Assembly (NCBI GenBank): GCA_002338505.1
Contig: DDIK01000086.1
Coordinates: 1 to 34,389, forward strand
Reading direction: 5' to 3'
From: Bacteriovorax sp. UBA1852
Lineage (GTDB): Bacteria; Bdellovibrionota; Bacteriovoracia; Bacteriovoracales; Bacteriovoracaceae
DNA length: 34,389 bases
The position numbers and the translations under genes were made by a program. Below are positions 24,128 through 32,360 of this stretch, piece after piece (position 1 is the first letter of the stretch; each line of letters starts with the position of its first letter). The notes below the pieces were generated by a model. The model searched no databases, was not told where the DNA came from, and saw only the letters and a program-made list of their open reading frames with translations.

Positions 24128-25714
24128 ATGAGAAACTTTATAATTTTTACCATTCAGGCATCTTTGTTTCTAGCTTTAAATGTAAGTTATGCTTACACTG
24201 AAGAAGAATATGAGAGAGTCAATTCAGATGTGGAAAAGCCTTCGCAAACAGAAACAAAAACAGAAACAGAAACAAAAACAAAAACACCGGACCCTAAGCC
24301 TGAAGCTGAATCTAAAATCATCACTCAAAAGTCACCTGAAGAATGTAAGGCATTAACTCTCGAGCACCTTAAAGAACAAGACTATTTTAAAGAACTTTTT
24401 AAAGATAAAGGCGACAACTCTAAGATCCAAGAAATTGTGCTCGAGAAGACCAGGAATGCTACGAGAAGAGCTCTTCTCAACCTCTTAGAAAATAAGAGAG
24501 TGAAGCAAAGTGATTCAACGGCAAGTCCGGACAGTCTAGCTCAAAAAATAAAAGACTATGAAGGGCAAGCCCTTACACAAGAATTTAAGTCGCTCTCACC
24601 TGAAGACCAAACTAGAATATTTGATAAATTCCTAACGCTTTCTATAAGTGAAAGTGAAGAAGACTTCTCTGAATCATATAGTGAAATAAAGAATTATATT
24701 TCCGATATACTTTTATTAAGTGAATCTTTTAATAGTATAAACCCTGTCAAAAAACTTAGTGAAATGGATCGTCAACTTATCTCTATTGCATTCTTACATG
24801 AAAAGAAGAAGACTGATGATAGCGATGCTAAGAGTGAGCGCATGGTTTTATTTGAAACAATTAAGAAAGAAATGGAGAAAGTTGCAGATAAAGCTGCCAT
24901 TAAAGCTTCAGAAGCTGAAAGTCTCAAGAGCGAAATTCCCGAGATAGATGATTACAGAAAAGAGATAGCAAATGAATACGTAGAAGCTGTGAAGAACTTA
25001 TTTGAAGATAAGGATGGCGTAAATAAAGAGTGCAAAGACTATTTTTCAAATTATATCGATGATAGTGGTCATGTCGTTTATTGTGGAGTTCAACATACTC
25101 GTGAGTATGACCCATTTATTTTATTAACTAAAGAAGTTGATATACTTATTGATGAATACATTAATATTAATGAGAATAGCAAAGATCAACTCTTTCTCGA
25201 TGCGCCACCACCATCCCAATGTGTAAATGTTTTGAAGAAGAAGATCGAGATAAAACAGGTCGGGAAATCAAAAGTAAAAATCACTGTTGATAAGAAGGCG
25301 ATCGAGCCTGGGGTAGAAGTCTTCTTTGAAGTCAGAAAAAAAATATCTGATGTGAAAAGAGAAAAGGAAGAGGAAGAGGAAGAGGAAGAGGAAGATGATG
25401 AAGATAATGAGGAAACTGACGAAGAAGAAAGTTCTCCTAATATAAGAAAGACCAAGAAGTATATAATTGAGAAAGTCGCGTCAATAAAAGAAGCTTTTGA
25501 TAAAGAACTAATGTTCGAGTACCAAGTAGATGTAAAGTGCAAGAATTCAGATGACAGCAAGGCTAGACGAATAAAGCGAGTTAAGATCGGTCGTTGTACA
25601 TCAGAAAAATGCTGGGAAGAGAAACAGGGCTTGAAATACGAAGTGAGCCCACCGCCACCAACTCAGGAAGTTACACCACCAAAGACATATATGCCATTTA
25701 TCCTATCTAACTAG
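24128..25714 (+). CDS. Secreted acidic, low-complexity protein of unknown function
   Basis: The 528-residue product begins with a signal peptide (MRNFIIFTIQASLFLALNVSYAYT). A Thr/Lys/Glu repeat tract follows at about residues 40-58 (TETKTETETKTKT), then a long charged helical part, possibly coiled coil. A Glu/Asp run stands around residues 411-435, and a proline-rich C-terminus ends with PPPPTQEVTPPKTY. Cysteines are spaced through the C-terminal part (ECKDY, VYCGV, QCVN, DVKCKN, GRCTSEKCW), suggesting disulfides. I recognise no domain. The DNA encoding the acidic tract is an in-frame GAAGAG microsatellite. Its stop codon overlaps that of the convergent metallo-hydrolase gene. Confidence 0.6.
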   Translation: MRNFIIFTIQASLFLALNVSYAYTEEEYERVNSDVEKPSQTETKTETETKTKTPDPKPEAESKIITQKSPEECKALTLEHLKEQDYFKELFKDKGDNSKIQEIVLEKTRNATRRALLNLLENKRVKQSDSTASPDSLAQKIKDYEGQALTQEFKSLSPEDQTRIFDKFLTLSISESEEDFSESYSEIKNYISDILLLSESFNSINPVKKLSEMDRQLISIAFLHEKKKTDDSDAKSERMVLFETIKKEMEKVADKAAIKASEAESLKSEIPEIDDYRKEIANEYVEAVKNLFEDKDGVNKECKDYFSNYIDDSGHVVYCGVQHTREYDPFILLTKEVDILIDEYININENSKDQLFLDAPPPSQCVNVLKKKIEIKQVGKSKVKITVDKKAIEPGVEVFFEVRKKISDVKREKEEEEEEEEEDDEDNEETDEEESSPNIRKTKKYIIEKVASIKEAFDKELMFEYQVDVKCKNSDDSKARRIKRVKIGRCTSEKCWEEKQGLKYEVSPPPPTQEVTPPKTYMPFILSN

Positions 25715-26475
25715 AAAACAAAGCTAGCATCATCCGAACCAAGGATCGTAATTCTCGGCTCACCAAGAGCTTCAATTTCACTATAGAGTAAATCTTGAAA
25801 ATTTGGTTTTAAATGACCCAAGAAAATTGGAACCTCTCCAGGCATCTTCTTAATTTCTTCTTTGATCGTGGCCGGTGTGTGGTGAAGAGAATCGTTGGCC
25901 ACTTGCGCGAGACTATTTGGAAAACTCACTTCAGAAAAGATTCCTTTGAGATTCTTTTTTTGATTAGCGATTTTCCATATTTCATCTGTAGGCCCTGTAT
26001 CTTGAGTAAACACGACACAAGTATCACCTTTTTCAATAATAAAACCCAAAGACCCTGCCATATGATTAACCTTAACAGCGGTCACGGTATAGTCTCCAAT
26101 CTCTTTGGTCTCTCCAGCTTCAAAAGTATTAAACCTTAAAGTAGGATCTTTCCCAGATGGCAGTTTTGTAAAGTCTGGCCAGATGGCATCGTTTAGTAAG
26201 TGAGTCATAATATTTGTCCTCACCTCTTCATTGGTCCAGATTTCAAAAGGCTTACCTTTTAATCCAAAGCAATTATCGGCCAAGAAGGCCAGATCACTTA
26301 TGTGATCAAGTTGTGAATGAGAAATTAAGATATTATCGATTTGCGTTTGGCCGGCAATAGGAATTCCACTCGCAACACTTCCAGCATCAATGAGTAGTTT
26401 TCCATCAACGAGATAACTCGTTGCTTTAAAGCCCGGGGAGACACCTCCATGTCCACCAATAATTTTTACGATCAT
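25711..26475 (-). CDS. Metallo-beta-lactamase-fold protein, class II cyclic-nucleotide phosphodiesterase-like
   Basis: The 254-residue protein has a metallo-beta-lactamase fold. The metal motif is HSQLDH at 53-58, followed by His138 (KVNHMAGSLGF), Asp159 (FTQDTGPTD) and His221 in GHLKP. That last motif, with LDH-I-S-DL after the first, is typical of class II cAMP/cGMP phosphodiesterases. The usual second His of HxHxDH is Gln55 here, so zinc binding may be altered. GGAG lies 5 bases before the ATG. Only 23 bases separate it from the upstream HD-GYP gene, so the two are probably co-transcribed and may work in nucleotide second-messenger turnover. Confidence 0.75.
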   Translation of the reverse strand: MIVKIIGGHGGVSPGFKATSYLVDGKLLIDAGSVASGIPIAGQTQIDNILISHSQLDHISDLAFLADNCFGLKGKPFEIWTNEEVRTNIMTHLLNDAIWPDFTKLPSGKDPTLRFNTFEAGETKEIGDYTVTAVKVNHMAGSLGFIIEKGDTCVVFTQDTGPTDEIWKIANQKKNLKGIFSEVSFPNSLAQVANDSLHHTPATIKEEIKKMPGEVPIFLGHLKPNFQDLLYSEIEALGEPRITILGSDDASFVF

Positions 26476-26498
26476 GTCCTCTCCCTCTATCGATATCC

Positions 26499-27635
26499 CT
26501 AAACGACTTTCTTTTCTTTAACTTCTGTAGCACTTGCAACTTCTGGTTTATACATTCTTGATTTTTTAAAGTACCTATCAAACGCCATCACAACTTTTTC
26601 TTCAAATTGTGAGCCACTATGATCAAGGATTTCTTTCCATGCTACCATAGGTGGTAATCCTTTGCGATAGGGCCTTGTACTGATCATGGCATCAAAAGTA
26701 TCTGCGACAGAAATGATCATCGCAATCATAGGAATCTCATCGCCTTTAAGACCAAAAGGATAACCTTTCCCATCAGGTCTTTCATGATGATATCTCATAC
26801 CATCAATAACATCTTTTAAAGACTCCACATGCTTTAATATTTCATAACCTAATCTTGGGTGCTCTCTCATCACAACAAATTCATCATCTGTTAAAGGTGC
26901 ACTCTTTTTTAGAATCTTATCTTCAATTCCAATTTTTCCAATATCATGTAAGACGGCCGCGAGCTTTAAGTTATTCATATCTTCAAAAGCTAGATCCATT
27001 TCCTTACCAATACATTCAGCAAAGTGTCTGACTCTCTTAGTGTGGCCGCCGGTATATGTATCTTTCTTGCCAATGGCATCGGCCATGGCTTCCACCACCT
27101 GGATGAATTGGTTCTGTAATTTTACAAAGAGTTTATAATTTTCAAGACTCATGGTCATTTGAATCGCAATGGCCTCAGCAAAGTGAATATCTTCTGCATC
27201 AAAATCTCCGTGACGAGAGTTTGTGCATTCAATAACACCTAAGAGTTCTCCCTTACTCAACAAAGGAATAAGAAGAATATTACTAGGATTTAAATTTCTA
27301 AAATATTCTGCTGATCTTTGAAGCTTTAATTGATCATCAAATTTATTAATATGAAGAATCGCACTATGATAAGCGCAAGAGCCTACATAGGTTGTTTCAT
27401 CAACATCATAGAAGACTTCAGTCAAGACGCCATTTCTATTGCTGATATGTTCAAGATGATTTTCTTTTTCATCAAAGAAGTAGACAGCAGTCTTTTCACA
27501 ATCAAGTAGTTTAGAGATTTTATTCTCTGACTTTCTTCTAATATTCTTGTAATCAAGAGATGAAGAAGTAAGTTGTCCTAACTTGATAAGTTCTTCATAG
27601 CGGTTAATTTTTTCTAAATGATTTTTACTCGTCAC
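26499..27635 (-). CDS. GAF-HD-GYP cyclic dinucleotide phosphodiesterase
   Basis: A GAF sensor domain covers about residues 12-165 and an HD-GYP hydrolase domain about 175-355. HDIGKIGI carries the metal-binding His-Asp pair, and HHERPDGKGYP carries the GYP signature; both are intact, so the enzyme should be active. HD-GYP proteins hydrolyse c-di-GMP, and some act on 3',3'-cGAMP. A GTG at 27635 is preferred as start because GGAG lies 6 bases before it; the ATG at 27647 has no ribosome site. No membrane segment is present, so the GAF domain would sense a cytoplasmic signal. The phosphodiesterase-like gene follows in the same operon. Confidence 0.9.
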   Translation of the reverse strand: MTSKNHLEKINRYEELIKLGQLTSSSLDYKNIRRKSENKISKLLDCEKTAVYFFDEKENHLEHISNRNGVLTEVFYDVDETTYVGSCAYHSAILHINKFDDQLKLQRSAEYFRNLNPSNILLIPLLSKGELLGVIECTNSRHGDFDAEDIHFAEAIAIQMTMSLENYKLFVKLQNQFIQVVEAMADAIGKKDTYTGGHTKRVRHFAECIGKEMDLAFEDMNNLKLAAVLHDIGKIGIEDKILKKSAPLTDDEFVVMREHPRLGYEILKHVESLKDVIDGMRYHHERPDGKGYPFGLKGDEIPMIAMIISVADTFDAMISTRPYRKGLPPMVAWKEILDHSGSQFEEKVVMAFDRYFKKSRMYKPEVASATEVKEKKVV

Positions 27636-27712
27636 AATAAACTCCATATATATCTATGAAATTTATCGTCATTTACGAAGTTAGCCTTAATTAAGACACG
27701 ATTGCTTGAGTG

Positions 27713-28525
27713 TTAAGATCGTCTACTGAGAAGTATTTCGTAAATTTCTTTTGATTTCTTATCTGATAAAGCGGCAAGTAATTTGCTCAAGTTTTTATCC
27801 GTAGATTTATCTAAGAACTTATCCACAAGGCCTTTCACATCAGATGAGAGTGCTGTCTTCTTTGTCTCTTCGTAAAGTACAATGGCAAACTCCCCTTTAG
27901 CTTCGATATCTTCAAGTCTAAGCTCTTCGACGTATCCCCTATAAACTGATTGAAACTTCTTAGAAAGCTCACGACAGATAGCAACTTGAGCTTGTGGGAG
28001 TGACTTTTTCATCAGCGTAACAGTTTGATGAATTCGATGAGGAGATTCAAAGTAAATATGTGTACCACCAAGACTACTTGTATGAAGTAAGCTCTTTTCA
28101 ATCTCACCCTTGGTACGAGAAAGAAAGCCATGAAAGGTAAATGGCGAAGAAGGAAGTCCTGATAACTCAAGTGCCATGACAACGGAGCTGGCCCCAGGAT
28201 TAGAATCAACAATTATATCTTCATCAAGACAAGCTTTAATAAGTGGCAGTGCTGGATCACTAATGATGGGCGAACCTGCATCAGAAACGAGAACAGCAAA
28301 TGCGCTTGCTTTAATCTTTTTAATAAGTGAGGGAATTTTTGCATCAGAATGATCGTTAAAAGAGATGATCTGACCCTTAAGTTCAATCCCCAATTTCTGA
28401 CATAGAGACTTGGTTACTCGCGTATCTTCGCAAATAACTAAATCACTCAACTTTAAACTCTCAATTGCTCTGAGTGTGATGTCTCCTAAGTTACCGATAG
28501 GAGTTGATACTAACGTTAATTTCAT
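27713..28525 (-). CDS. rsmI: 16S rRNA (cytidine-1402 2'-O) methyltransferase RsmI
   Basis: RsmI methylates the ribose of C1402 in the decoding centre of 16S rRNA, using SAM. The protein opens MKLTLVSTPIGNLGDITLRA, the family signature, and continues with ICEDTRVTKSL, VSDAGSPIISDP and the SAM-binding PGASSVVMALELSG. ATG 28525 is chosen because the conserved domain starts right there and AAGGA lies 7 bases upstream. The open frame extends 20 codons further but without conservation. The length of 270 residues is normal. It diverges from the STAS-domain gene. Confidence 0.95.
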   Translation of the reverse strand: MKLTLVSTPIGNLGDITLRAIESLKLSDLVICEDTRVTKSLCQKLGIELKGQIISFNDHSDAKIPSLIKKIKASAFAVLVSDAGSPIISDPALPLIKACLDEDIIVDSNPGASSVVMALELSGLPSSPFTFHGFLSRTKGEIEKSLLHTSSLGGTHIYFESPHRIHQTVTLMKKSLPQAQVAICRELSKKFQSVYRGYVEELRLEDIEAKGEFAIVLYEETKKTALSSDVKGLVDKFLDKSTDKNLSKLLAALSDKKSKEIYEILLSRRS

Positions 28526-28570
28526 CTTTATTTCCTTTTCTTGAATATAGAGGCAAACATATTTACCGGC

Positions 28571-28597
28571 TATGCTGCAGTGCATAATTTGTATAAT
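28571..28597 (+). promoter_or_regulatory. Promoter of the STAS gene with an overlapping palindrome
   Basis: TATAAT at 28592-28597 would give a start near 28604 and a short leader to the ATG at 28631. The -35 region is poor and is occupied by TATGC-N6-GCATA (28571-28586), a palindrome with 5-base arms. A weak -35 replaced by a palindrome is typical of an activator- or repressor-controlled promoter. Confidence 0.45.
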
Positions 28598-28630
28598 ATT
28601 TACATATGAATTTCTAATGAGGAGTAATAG

Positions 28631-29014
28631 ATGACAATGAAGGCAAGAGTTTTAAATGATTCAAAAGGAAATATTAATATTCACCTTGAAGGCGGAATGG
28701 ACTATGACAATATCATTCCATTAAGAGAAGAGCTTAGAAGACTTGCTGGTAGCTACCCTGCTGCTCTCATTAATCTAGATTTTACAGCGCTAGACTTCGT
28801 TGGAACTTCGGGAATAGGAATTCTTGTTGAAACAATTAGAACAATGAATAATAAGACGGATCAAATACGAATTTCAAACGTAGGACCTGAATTTATGAAA
28901 GTTTTTAAGCTTTATAACTTCAATGCACTTGAGTTACTAATGGATTCATTTGAGTCAGAAGATACTGAACTTGATTTATTCTACGGTCAAAAAAGAAGAA
29001 CTTTTCAAAACTGA
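28631..29014 (+). CDS. STAS-domain protein, anti-sigma factor antagonist-like
   Basis: The whole 127-residue protein is a STAS domain of SpoIIAA/RsbV type. ALINLDFTALDFVGTSGIGILVE contains the phosphorylation site, with Ser in TSGIG in place of the usual DSSGLG. Such proteins release sigma factors or other partners from a Ser/Thr kinase-type switch protein depending on phosphorylation. No partner kinase is encoded in the window. GGAG lies 6 bases before the ATG. A C-terminal tail rich in Glu and Asp follows the domain. Its 3' end overlaps a convergent gene by 10 bases. Confidence 0.85.
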   Translation: MTMKARVLNDSKGNINIHLEGGMDYDNIIPLREELRRLAGSYPAALINLDFTALDFVGTSGIGILVETIRTMNNKTDQIRISNVGPEFMKVFKLYNFNALELLMDSFESEDTELDLFYGQKRRTFQN

Positions 29015-29496
29015 TAATTCAAGAAATTTACATAATAAACTTGTCCGGCCTTATATGAGTTCTTATTGAGCTCATTATCGGCTGGGCTGTCTATAGATTC
29101 ATTATAATCAATCTTAAACTTATTTAAATTATTTACTCCAGCATCAAAACCTGGATCTTCAATACCTTGCTCATAAGGACTCTCCTGCGTGTCAGGATAG
29201 TAATTCGGAGTGGGATTAGGGTTAAGCCTTTGCTTCTTTCTCATGTAGTGAGTACCAATGACATATCCACCAAAGATTAAACCAAGGTAGAGACCAACAG
29301 ATGCACCAACAGCAACGGAGCGTCCATCAGCATCAAATGCTAGAGCAGCTGCACCTAAGAGCGCACCGCCAACGGTTCCATAAATTGCCATACTAGACAT
29401 GGCCTTTACCTTTGGATCCATATCAGCATTAACAGACTGAGTGAATAGAAGAATTATAGAGAGACTTGCTATAAATTTTTTAATTATTTTGATCAT
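29005..29496 (-). CDS. Small membrane protein with glycine-zipper segments
   Basis: A signal peptide (IASLSIILLFTQSVNA) is followed by two glycine-rich hydrophobic segments (YGTVGGALLGAAALAF and VAVGASVGLYLGLIFGGYVIG). These are separated by DADGRS in the pattern of glycine-zipper proteins, which associate with or insert in the envelope. The C-terminal 80 residues are polar, rich in Asn, Pro and Tyr. It has no close family that I recognise. The start has only a weak ribosome site. Confidence 0.6.
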   Translation of the reverse strand: MIKIIKKFIASLSIILLFTQSVNADMDPKVKAMSSMAIYGTVGGALLGAAALAFDADGRSVAVGASVGLYLGLIFGGYVIGTHYMRKKQRLNPNPTPNYYPDTQESPYEQGIEDPGFDAGVNNLNKFKIDYNESIDSPADNELNKNSYKAGQVYYVNFLNYQF

Positions 29497-29554
29497 ATTA
29501 AAATGTTAAGAATTATTTCTAAGAAAATCAACAATTTAATAAAGTTTTTCAAGT

Positions 29555-29845
29555 TTATCGTGAATAGAGCGCGATGCGACACGAGAGATTAAAGATGCTG
29601 CTTAAGAGATTTGCCGAGCTAGTAAGTCTTTGCATTTGCTTGCGAGAGATTCTAAGAGAGCTCTTCACTTCATAAATCTTAATGATCTTTTGAGTACTCT
29701 CCCTTTCTAAAGTGCAGATATCGACCTGACCAGCGCCTAAATCTCTTAATACTTTTGGATAAATAAGAACTGGGACGACCTGATCTTGATGTAGAACTTT
29801 TGAGGCGTGCATTTCACTTCTAAGACCTCTAATGTGACTGGACAT
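29555..29845 (-). CDS. yraN: YraN-family (UPF0102) endonuclease-like protein
   Basis: The 96-residue product matches the YraN family in outline: LRSEMHASKVL at the start, then AGQVDICTLE with the conserved Asp, and IYEVKSS with the Glu-x-Lys of the PD-(D/E)XK nuclease core. The family is usually about 120 residues and has GEIDLIA, so this copy is short and diverged. It follows rnhB with a 17-base overlap, the gene order seen in many bacteria, which supports the call. Its role is not settled in any organism, though links to DNA uptake or recombination have been proposed. Confidence 0.7.
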   Translation of the reverse strand: MSSHIRGLRSEMHASKVLHQDQVVPVLIYPKVLRDLGAGQVDICTLERESTQKIIKIYEVKSSLRISRKQMQRLTSSANLLSSIFNLSCRIALYSR

Positions 29846-30506
29846 ACTCTTTTACCCCTTTGAAAGACTTTCTATGGTAAGGAGTAATACCATATTGCTC
29901 AATCGCATGACGATGGAGCTTCGTGGGGTAGCCCGCATTATTTTCAAATCCGTAATGAGGATAACTCTTTGAAAGTTTTTTCATGAGCTCGTCTCTATAA
30001 ACTTTTGCGAGAATTGAGCTTAGGCCAATAAGAACAGACTTTTCATCACCTTTTACTAATGTGTGTGCGTGAACTTGAGAAGATGTCTTAAAAGACTTGT
30101 TACCATCGATGAGAACGACAGCTTGATTATGCTTATCATGAAGATTTTCAAAAGATCTCTTCATTGCTAATAATGATGCTTGAAGAATATTGATTTGGTC
30201 AATTCTTTGGTGACCAACTTCGCTTAAACAAATTGATAATCTACCATCAAATAAAGTCTGCTTTTGCTTGGTAAGCTTAAGGCCAAGCTCATTTAAAATA
30301 GTTATTCTTTTTTTGTCAGTTAACTTCTTAGAGTCGCTCACACCAAGATCTTTTAAAAACTGAAAGTCGTTATTAAGAAAACTTCCTATATTATACAAAG
30401 CACAACCAGCAACAACGGAGCCAGCTAAAGGACCTCTACCAACTTCATCAACACCTGCAATACTTTGCAGGTTAGTTCTAATGTAATCGACTTCTATAAA
30501 TGACAT
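29829..30506 (-). CDS. rnhB: Ribonuclease HII
   Basis: RNase HII cuts RNA in RNA-DNA hybrids and removes single ribonucleotides from DNA. IAGVDEVGRGPLAGSVVA at residues 17-34 holds the Asp-Glu metal pair, and VLIDGNKSF and KGDEKSVLIGLSSILAKVYRDELM are further family blocks. The length of 225 residues is normal. It is separated from rplS by a strong terminator, so it should have its own promoter, and it is followed by the overlapping yraN gene. Confidence 0.95.
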   Translation of the reverse strand: MSFIEVDYIRTNLQSIAGVDEVGRGPLAGSVVAGCALYNIGSFLNNDFQFLKDLGVSDSKKLTDKKRITILNELGLKLTKQKQTLFDGRLSICLSEVGHQRIDQINILQASLLAMKRSFENLHDKHNQAVVLIDGNKSFKTSSQVHAHTLVKGDEKSVLIGLSSILAKVYRDELMKKLSKSYPHYGFENNAGYPTKLHRHAIEQYGITPYHRKSFKGVKEYVQSH

Positions 30507-30530
30507 AAGTTATAAATTAGCACTTAGGCA

Positions 30531-30558
30531 TAAAAAAGGCCCACCTTTAAGTGGGCCC
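30531..30558 (-). terminator. Rho-independent terminator after rplS
   Basis: GGCCCAC and GTGGGCC form a perfect 7-bp stem with a 6-base loop, followed on the minus strand by six Ts. It ends the rimM-trmD-methyltransferase-rplS transcript ahead of rnhB. Confidence 0.9.
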
Positions 30559-30584
30559 TATTTACAAAGAATTTTTGAAAACTC

Positions 30585-30950
30585 TTAGTTCTTTCTTTCG
30601 TAATCAATCGCAATTCTAGCTGATTTACCAGAACGATCTCTAAGATAGTAAAGCTTAGATCTTCTTGATTTACCTCTTTGGATAATATCAACTTGCTTTA
30701 CGTTAGGTGAATGAAAAGGGAAAACTCTTTCAACACCAATACCTGAAGAAGTCTTTCTCACTCTAAAGTGACCAGATAAGTTTCCTTTTTCTTTAATAGC
30801 GATAACAACGCCTTGAAAAATTTGGATTCTAGACTTTTCACCTTCTTTAATCTGACAGTGAACAGCAACTGTGTCCCCAGTGATAAAAGATGGAATGTTT
30901 GCAGCTTCCGGGTTTAAGTGATCTTGATTTACAACATCTACTAAATTCAT
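30585..30950 (-). CDS. rplS: 50S ribosomal protein L19
   Basis: L19 lies at the interface of the two ribosomal subunits. The 121-residue protein is full length, with FITGDTVAVHCQIKEGEK, RIQIFQGVVIAIK, FRVRKTSSGIGVERVFPFHSP and the C-terminal RRSKLYYLRDRSGKSARI all conserved. GGAG lies 7 bases before the ATG. It is the last gene of the rimM-trmD operon, 62 bases after the SPOUT methyltransferase gene. Confidence 0.97.
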   Translation of the reverse strand: MNLVDVVNQDHLNPEAANIPSFITGDTVAVHCQIKEGEKSRIQIFQGVVIAIKEKGNLSGHFRVRKTSSGIGVERVFPFHSPNVKQVDIIQRGKSRRSKLYYLRDRSGKSARIAIDYERKN

Positions 30951-31012
30951 AATTAATCTCCGTACTTGTGAACTTCTCAGAGGACTGGCACGATGCCGTT
31001 CTTAAGCAAATT

Positions 31013-31609
31013 CTATTTCATGGTTTCAGAGGCACGCGCGATACGATCCAAGTAAATCGCAACTGCAGATCGAACAGACAAATGATTATAACCATCTTCG
31101 CTAGCTCCAAAAATTGGCTCTAGTGAAAAGTCGGCCCGTTCGAGAACCTGTGCATGAAGACCCCAACCTGTACCAAATAACAGGAAAATCGGTCGTTTGT
31201 CAACTTTAGCCTTATTAAGTAGGTCAATTTCTTTACCCGTAAAAGTATCAAAATTTGCACCTGTTACGCAAATTAAAGGATCAGTTCCCTCAATTTTGCG
31301 AATTTTCTCAATACCCTCATCAATACTTTCAACATGTCGCGCAATAGAGAGAGCATCTGAGCGATCTGGATTATACTCAGAAGCGGCGTCCTCTTCCCAG
31401 TGCCCTAGTATTTTTCTTACTAATTCAAATTGGGCCTTTAAAGGCGTTACAATAAAATACCTTTGAAAGCCAAATGTTCTACAACTTCTAGCAATATCAT
31501 GAATATCAAGATTTGTGACAGAGGTAGTCACAAGATCTCCTCGCTTATTCTTAATAGGATGATGGACAAGGCCCAGGTATATATTAGCTTTTAGTTTTTC
31601 TATATTCAT
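31013..31609 (-). CDS. TrmD-associated SPOUT RNA methyltransferase
   Basis: The 198-residue protein belongs to the SAM-dependent RNA methyltransferase family found next to trmD in deltaproteobacteria, Bdellovibrio relatives and Aquificae. It starts IYLGLVHHPIKNKRGDLVTTSVTNLDIHDIAR and has a SPOUT knot in PIFLLFGTGWGLHAQVL and HLSVRSAVAIYLDRI. Its target is not established. The first 26 bases overlap the end of trmD, which suggests translational coupling. It sits where many bacteria have trmD directly followed by rplS. Confidence 0.85.
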   Translation of the reverse strand: MNIEKLKANIYLGLVHHPIKNKRGDLVTTSVTNLDIHDIARSCRTFGFQRYFIVTPLKAQFELVRKILGHWEEDAASEYNPDRSDALSIARHVESIDEGIEKIRKIEGTDPLICVTGANFDTFTGKEIDLLNKAKVDKRPIFLLFGTGWGLHAQVLERADFSLEPIFGASEDGYNHLSVRSAVAIYLDRIARASETMK

Positions 31610-32354
31610 TATAAAGATCCGGTCTATATTTCTTTGTATATTCTACTTTCTTAGCTTCATTATAGGATTTAATGAGCTTATGGTTACCACTTAATAACTC
31701 TTTTGGCACCTCTTTACCTTCAAAATCTCGAGGCTTAGTATAGATAGGCCCTTCAATAAGACCATCTTCAAATGAGTCCTGAGCGGCACTCTGGTCATTA
31801 CCAAGAGCTGAAGGCAGGAAGCGACAAAGAGAATCAATAATACACTGGACCGCCAACTCTCCACCAGAGAGAACAAAGTCCCCTATTGAATAAATCTGAT
31901 CCACATAGGATTCAATAAATCTTTCATCTATGCCTTCGTAACGGCCACATATGAAGACGAGATCTCTCTCTCTTTCTATAAACTTTTCTTTAAGCTCATG
32001 GGCATCGTTATTATTAAAAACCTTTCCACGAGGAGCAGTATAGATAACCTCTAAATCCTCTTTTGGATTCTTATATCCACCCAAATTAATGACTTCATCA
32101 AGGCATGCCTTCAAAACATCAGCTCTCATGACCATTCCAGGCCCTCCTCCATAAGGAGTTCCATCAACACCTTTGAAACTCTTAGGAGAAAAGTCTCCCA
32201 AATAGAGACATTCAATTTCAACTGACTTATCGCTAAACAAGCGACCTATAACACCAGTAGAGATAAACTCTTTAAAGTGGTTTGGAAAGAGAGTAAGCAC
32301 CCAAATTTTAGGGGTTTTTCTTTGATCAATTGATTGGTCTGAAGATTCTTGCAT
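31584..32354 (-). CDS. trmD: tRNA (guanine-37-N1)-methyltransferase
   Basis: TrmD makes m1G37, which prevents frameshifting. WVLTLFPNHFKEFI opens the domain, TPYGGGPGMVMRADVL and GRYEGIDERFIESY form the SAM-binding knot, and SIGDFVLSGGELA is the invariant block. The length of 256 residues is normal, with an N-terminal extension of about 17. The start is ATG 32354; GTG 32360, directly after the rimM stop, would add two residues. Neither has a strong ribosome site, so coupling to rimM is likely. Confidence 0.95.
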   Translation of the reverse strand: MQESSDQSIDQRKTPKIWVLTLFPNHFKEFISTGVIGRLFSDKSVEIECLYLGDFSPKSFKGVDGTPYGGGPGMVMRADVLKACLDEVINLGGYKNPKEDLEVIYTAPRGKVFNNNDAHELKEKFIERERDLVFICGRYEGIDERFIESYVDQIYSIGDFVLSGGELAVQCIIDSLCRFLPSALGNDQSAAQDSFEDGLIEGPIYTKPRDFEGKEVPKELLSGNHKLIKSYNEAKKVEYTKKYRPDLYNEYRKTKS

Positions 32355-32360
32355 GATCAC

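Noticed and set aside
25186..25560. Serine-rich reading frame on the minus strand
   Set aside because: It is the antisense of the Glu/Asp repeat of the secreted protein (GAAGAG read as CTCTTC), with no ribosome site.
30951..31012. L19 autoregulatory leader with hairpin GGCA-TCG-TGCC
   Set aside because: The stem has only four pairs, the rest shows no recognisable leader structure, and rplS is co-transcribed from upstream.
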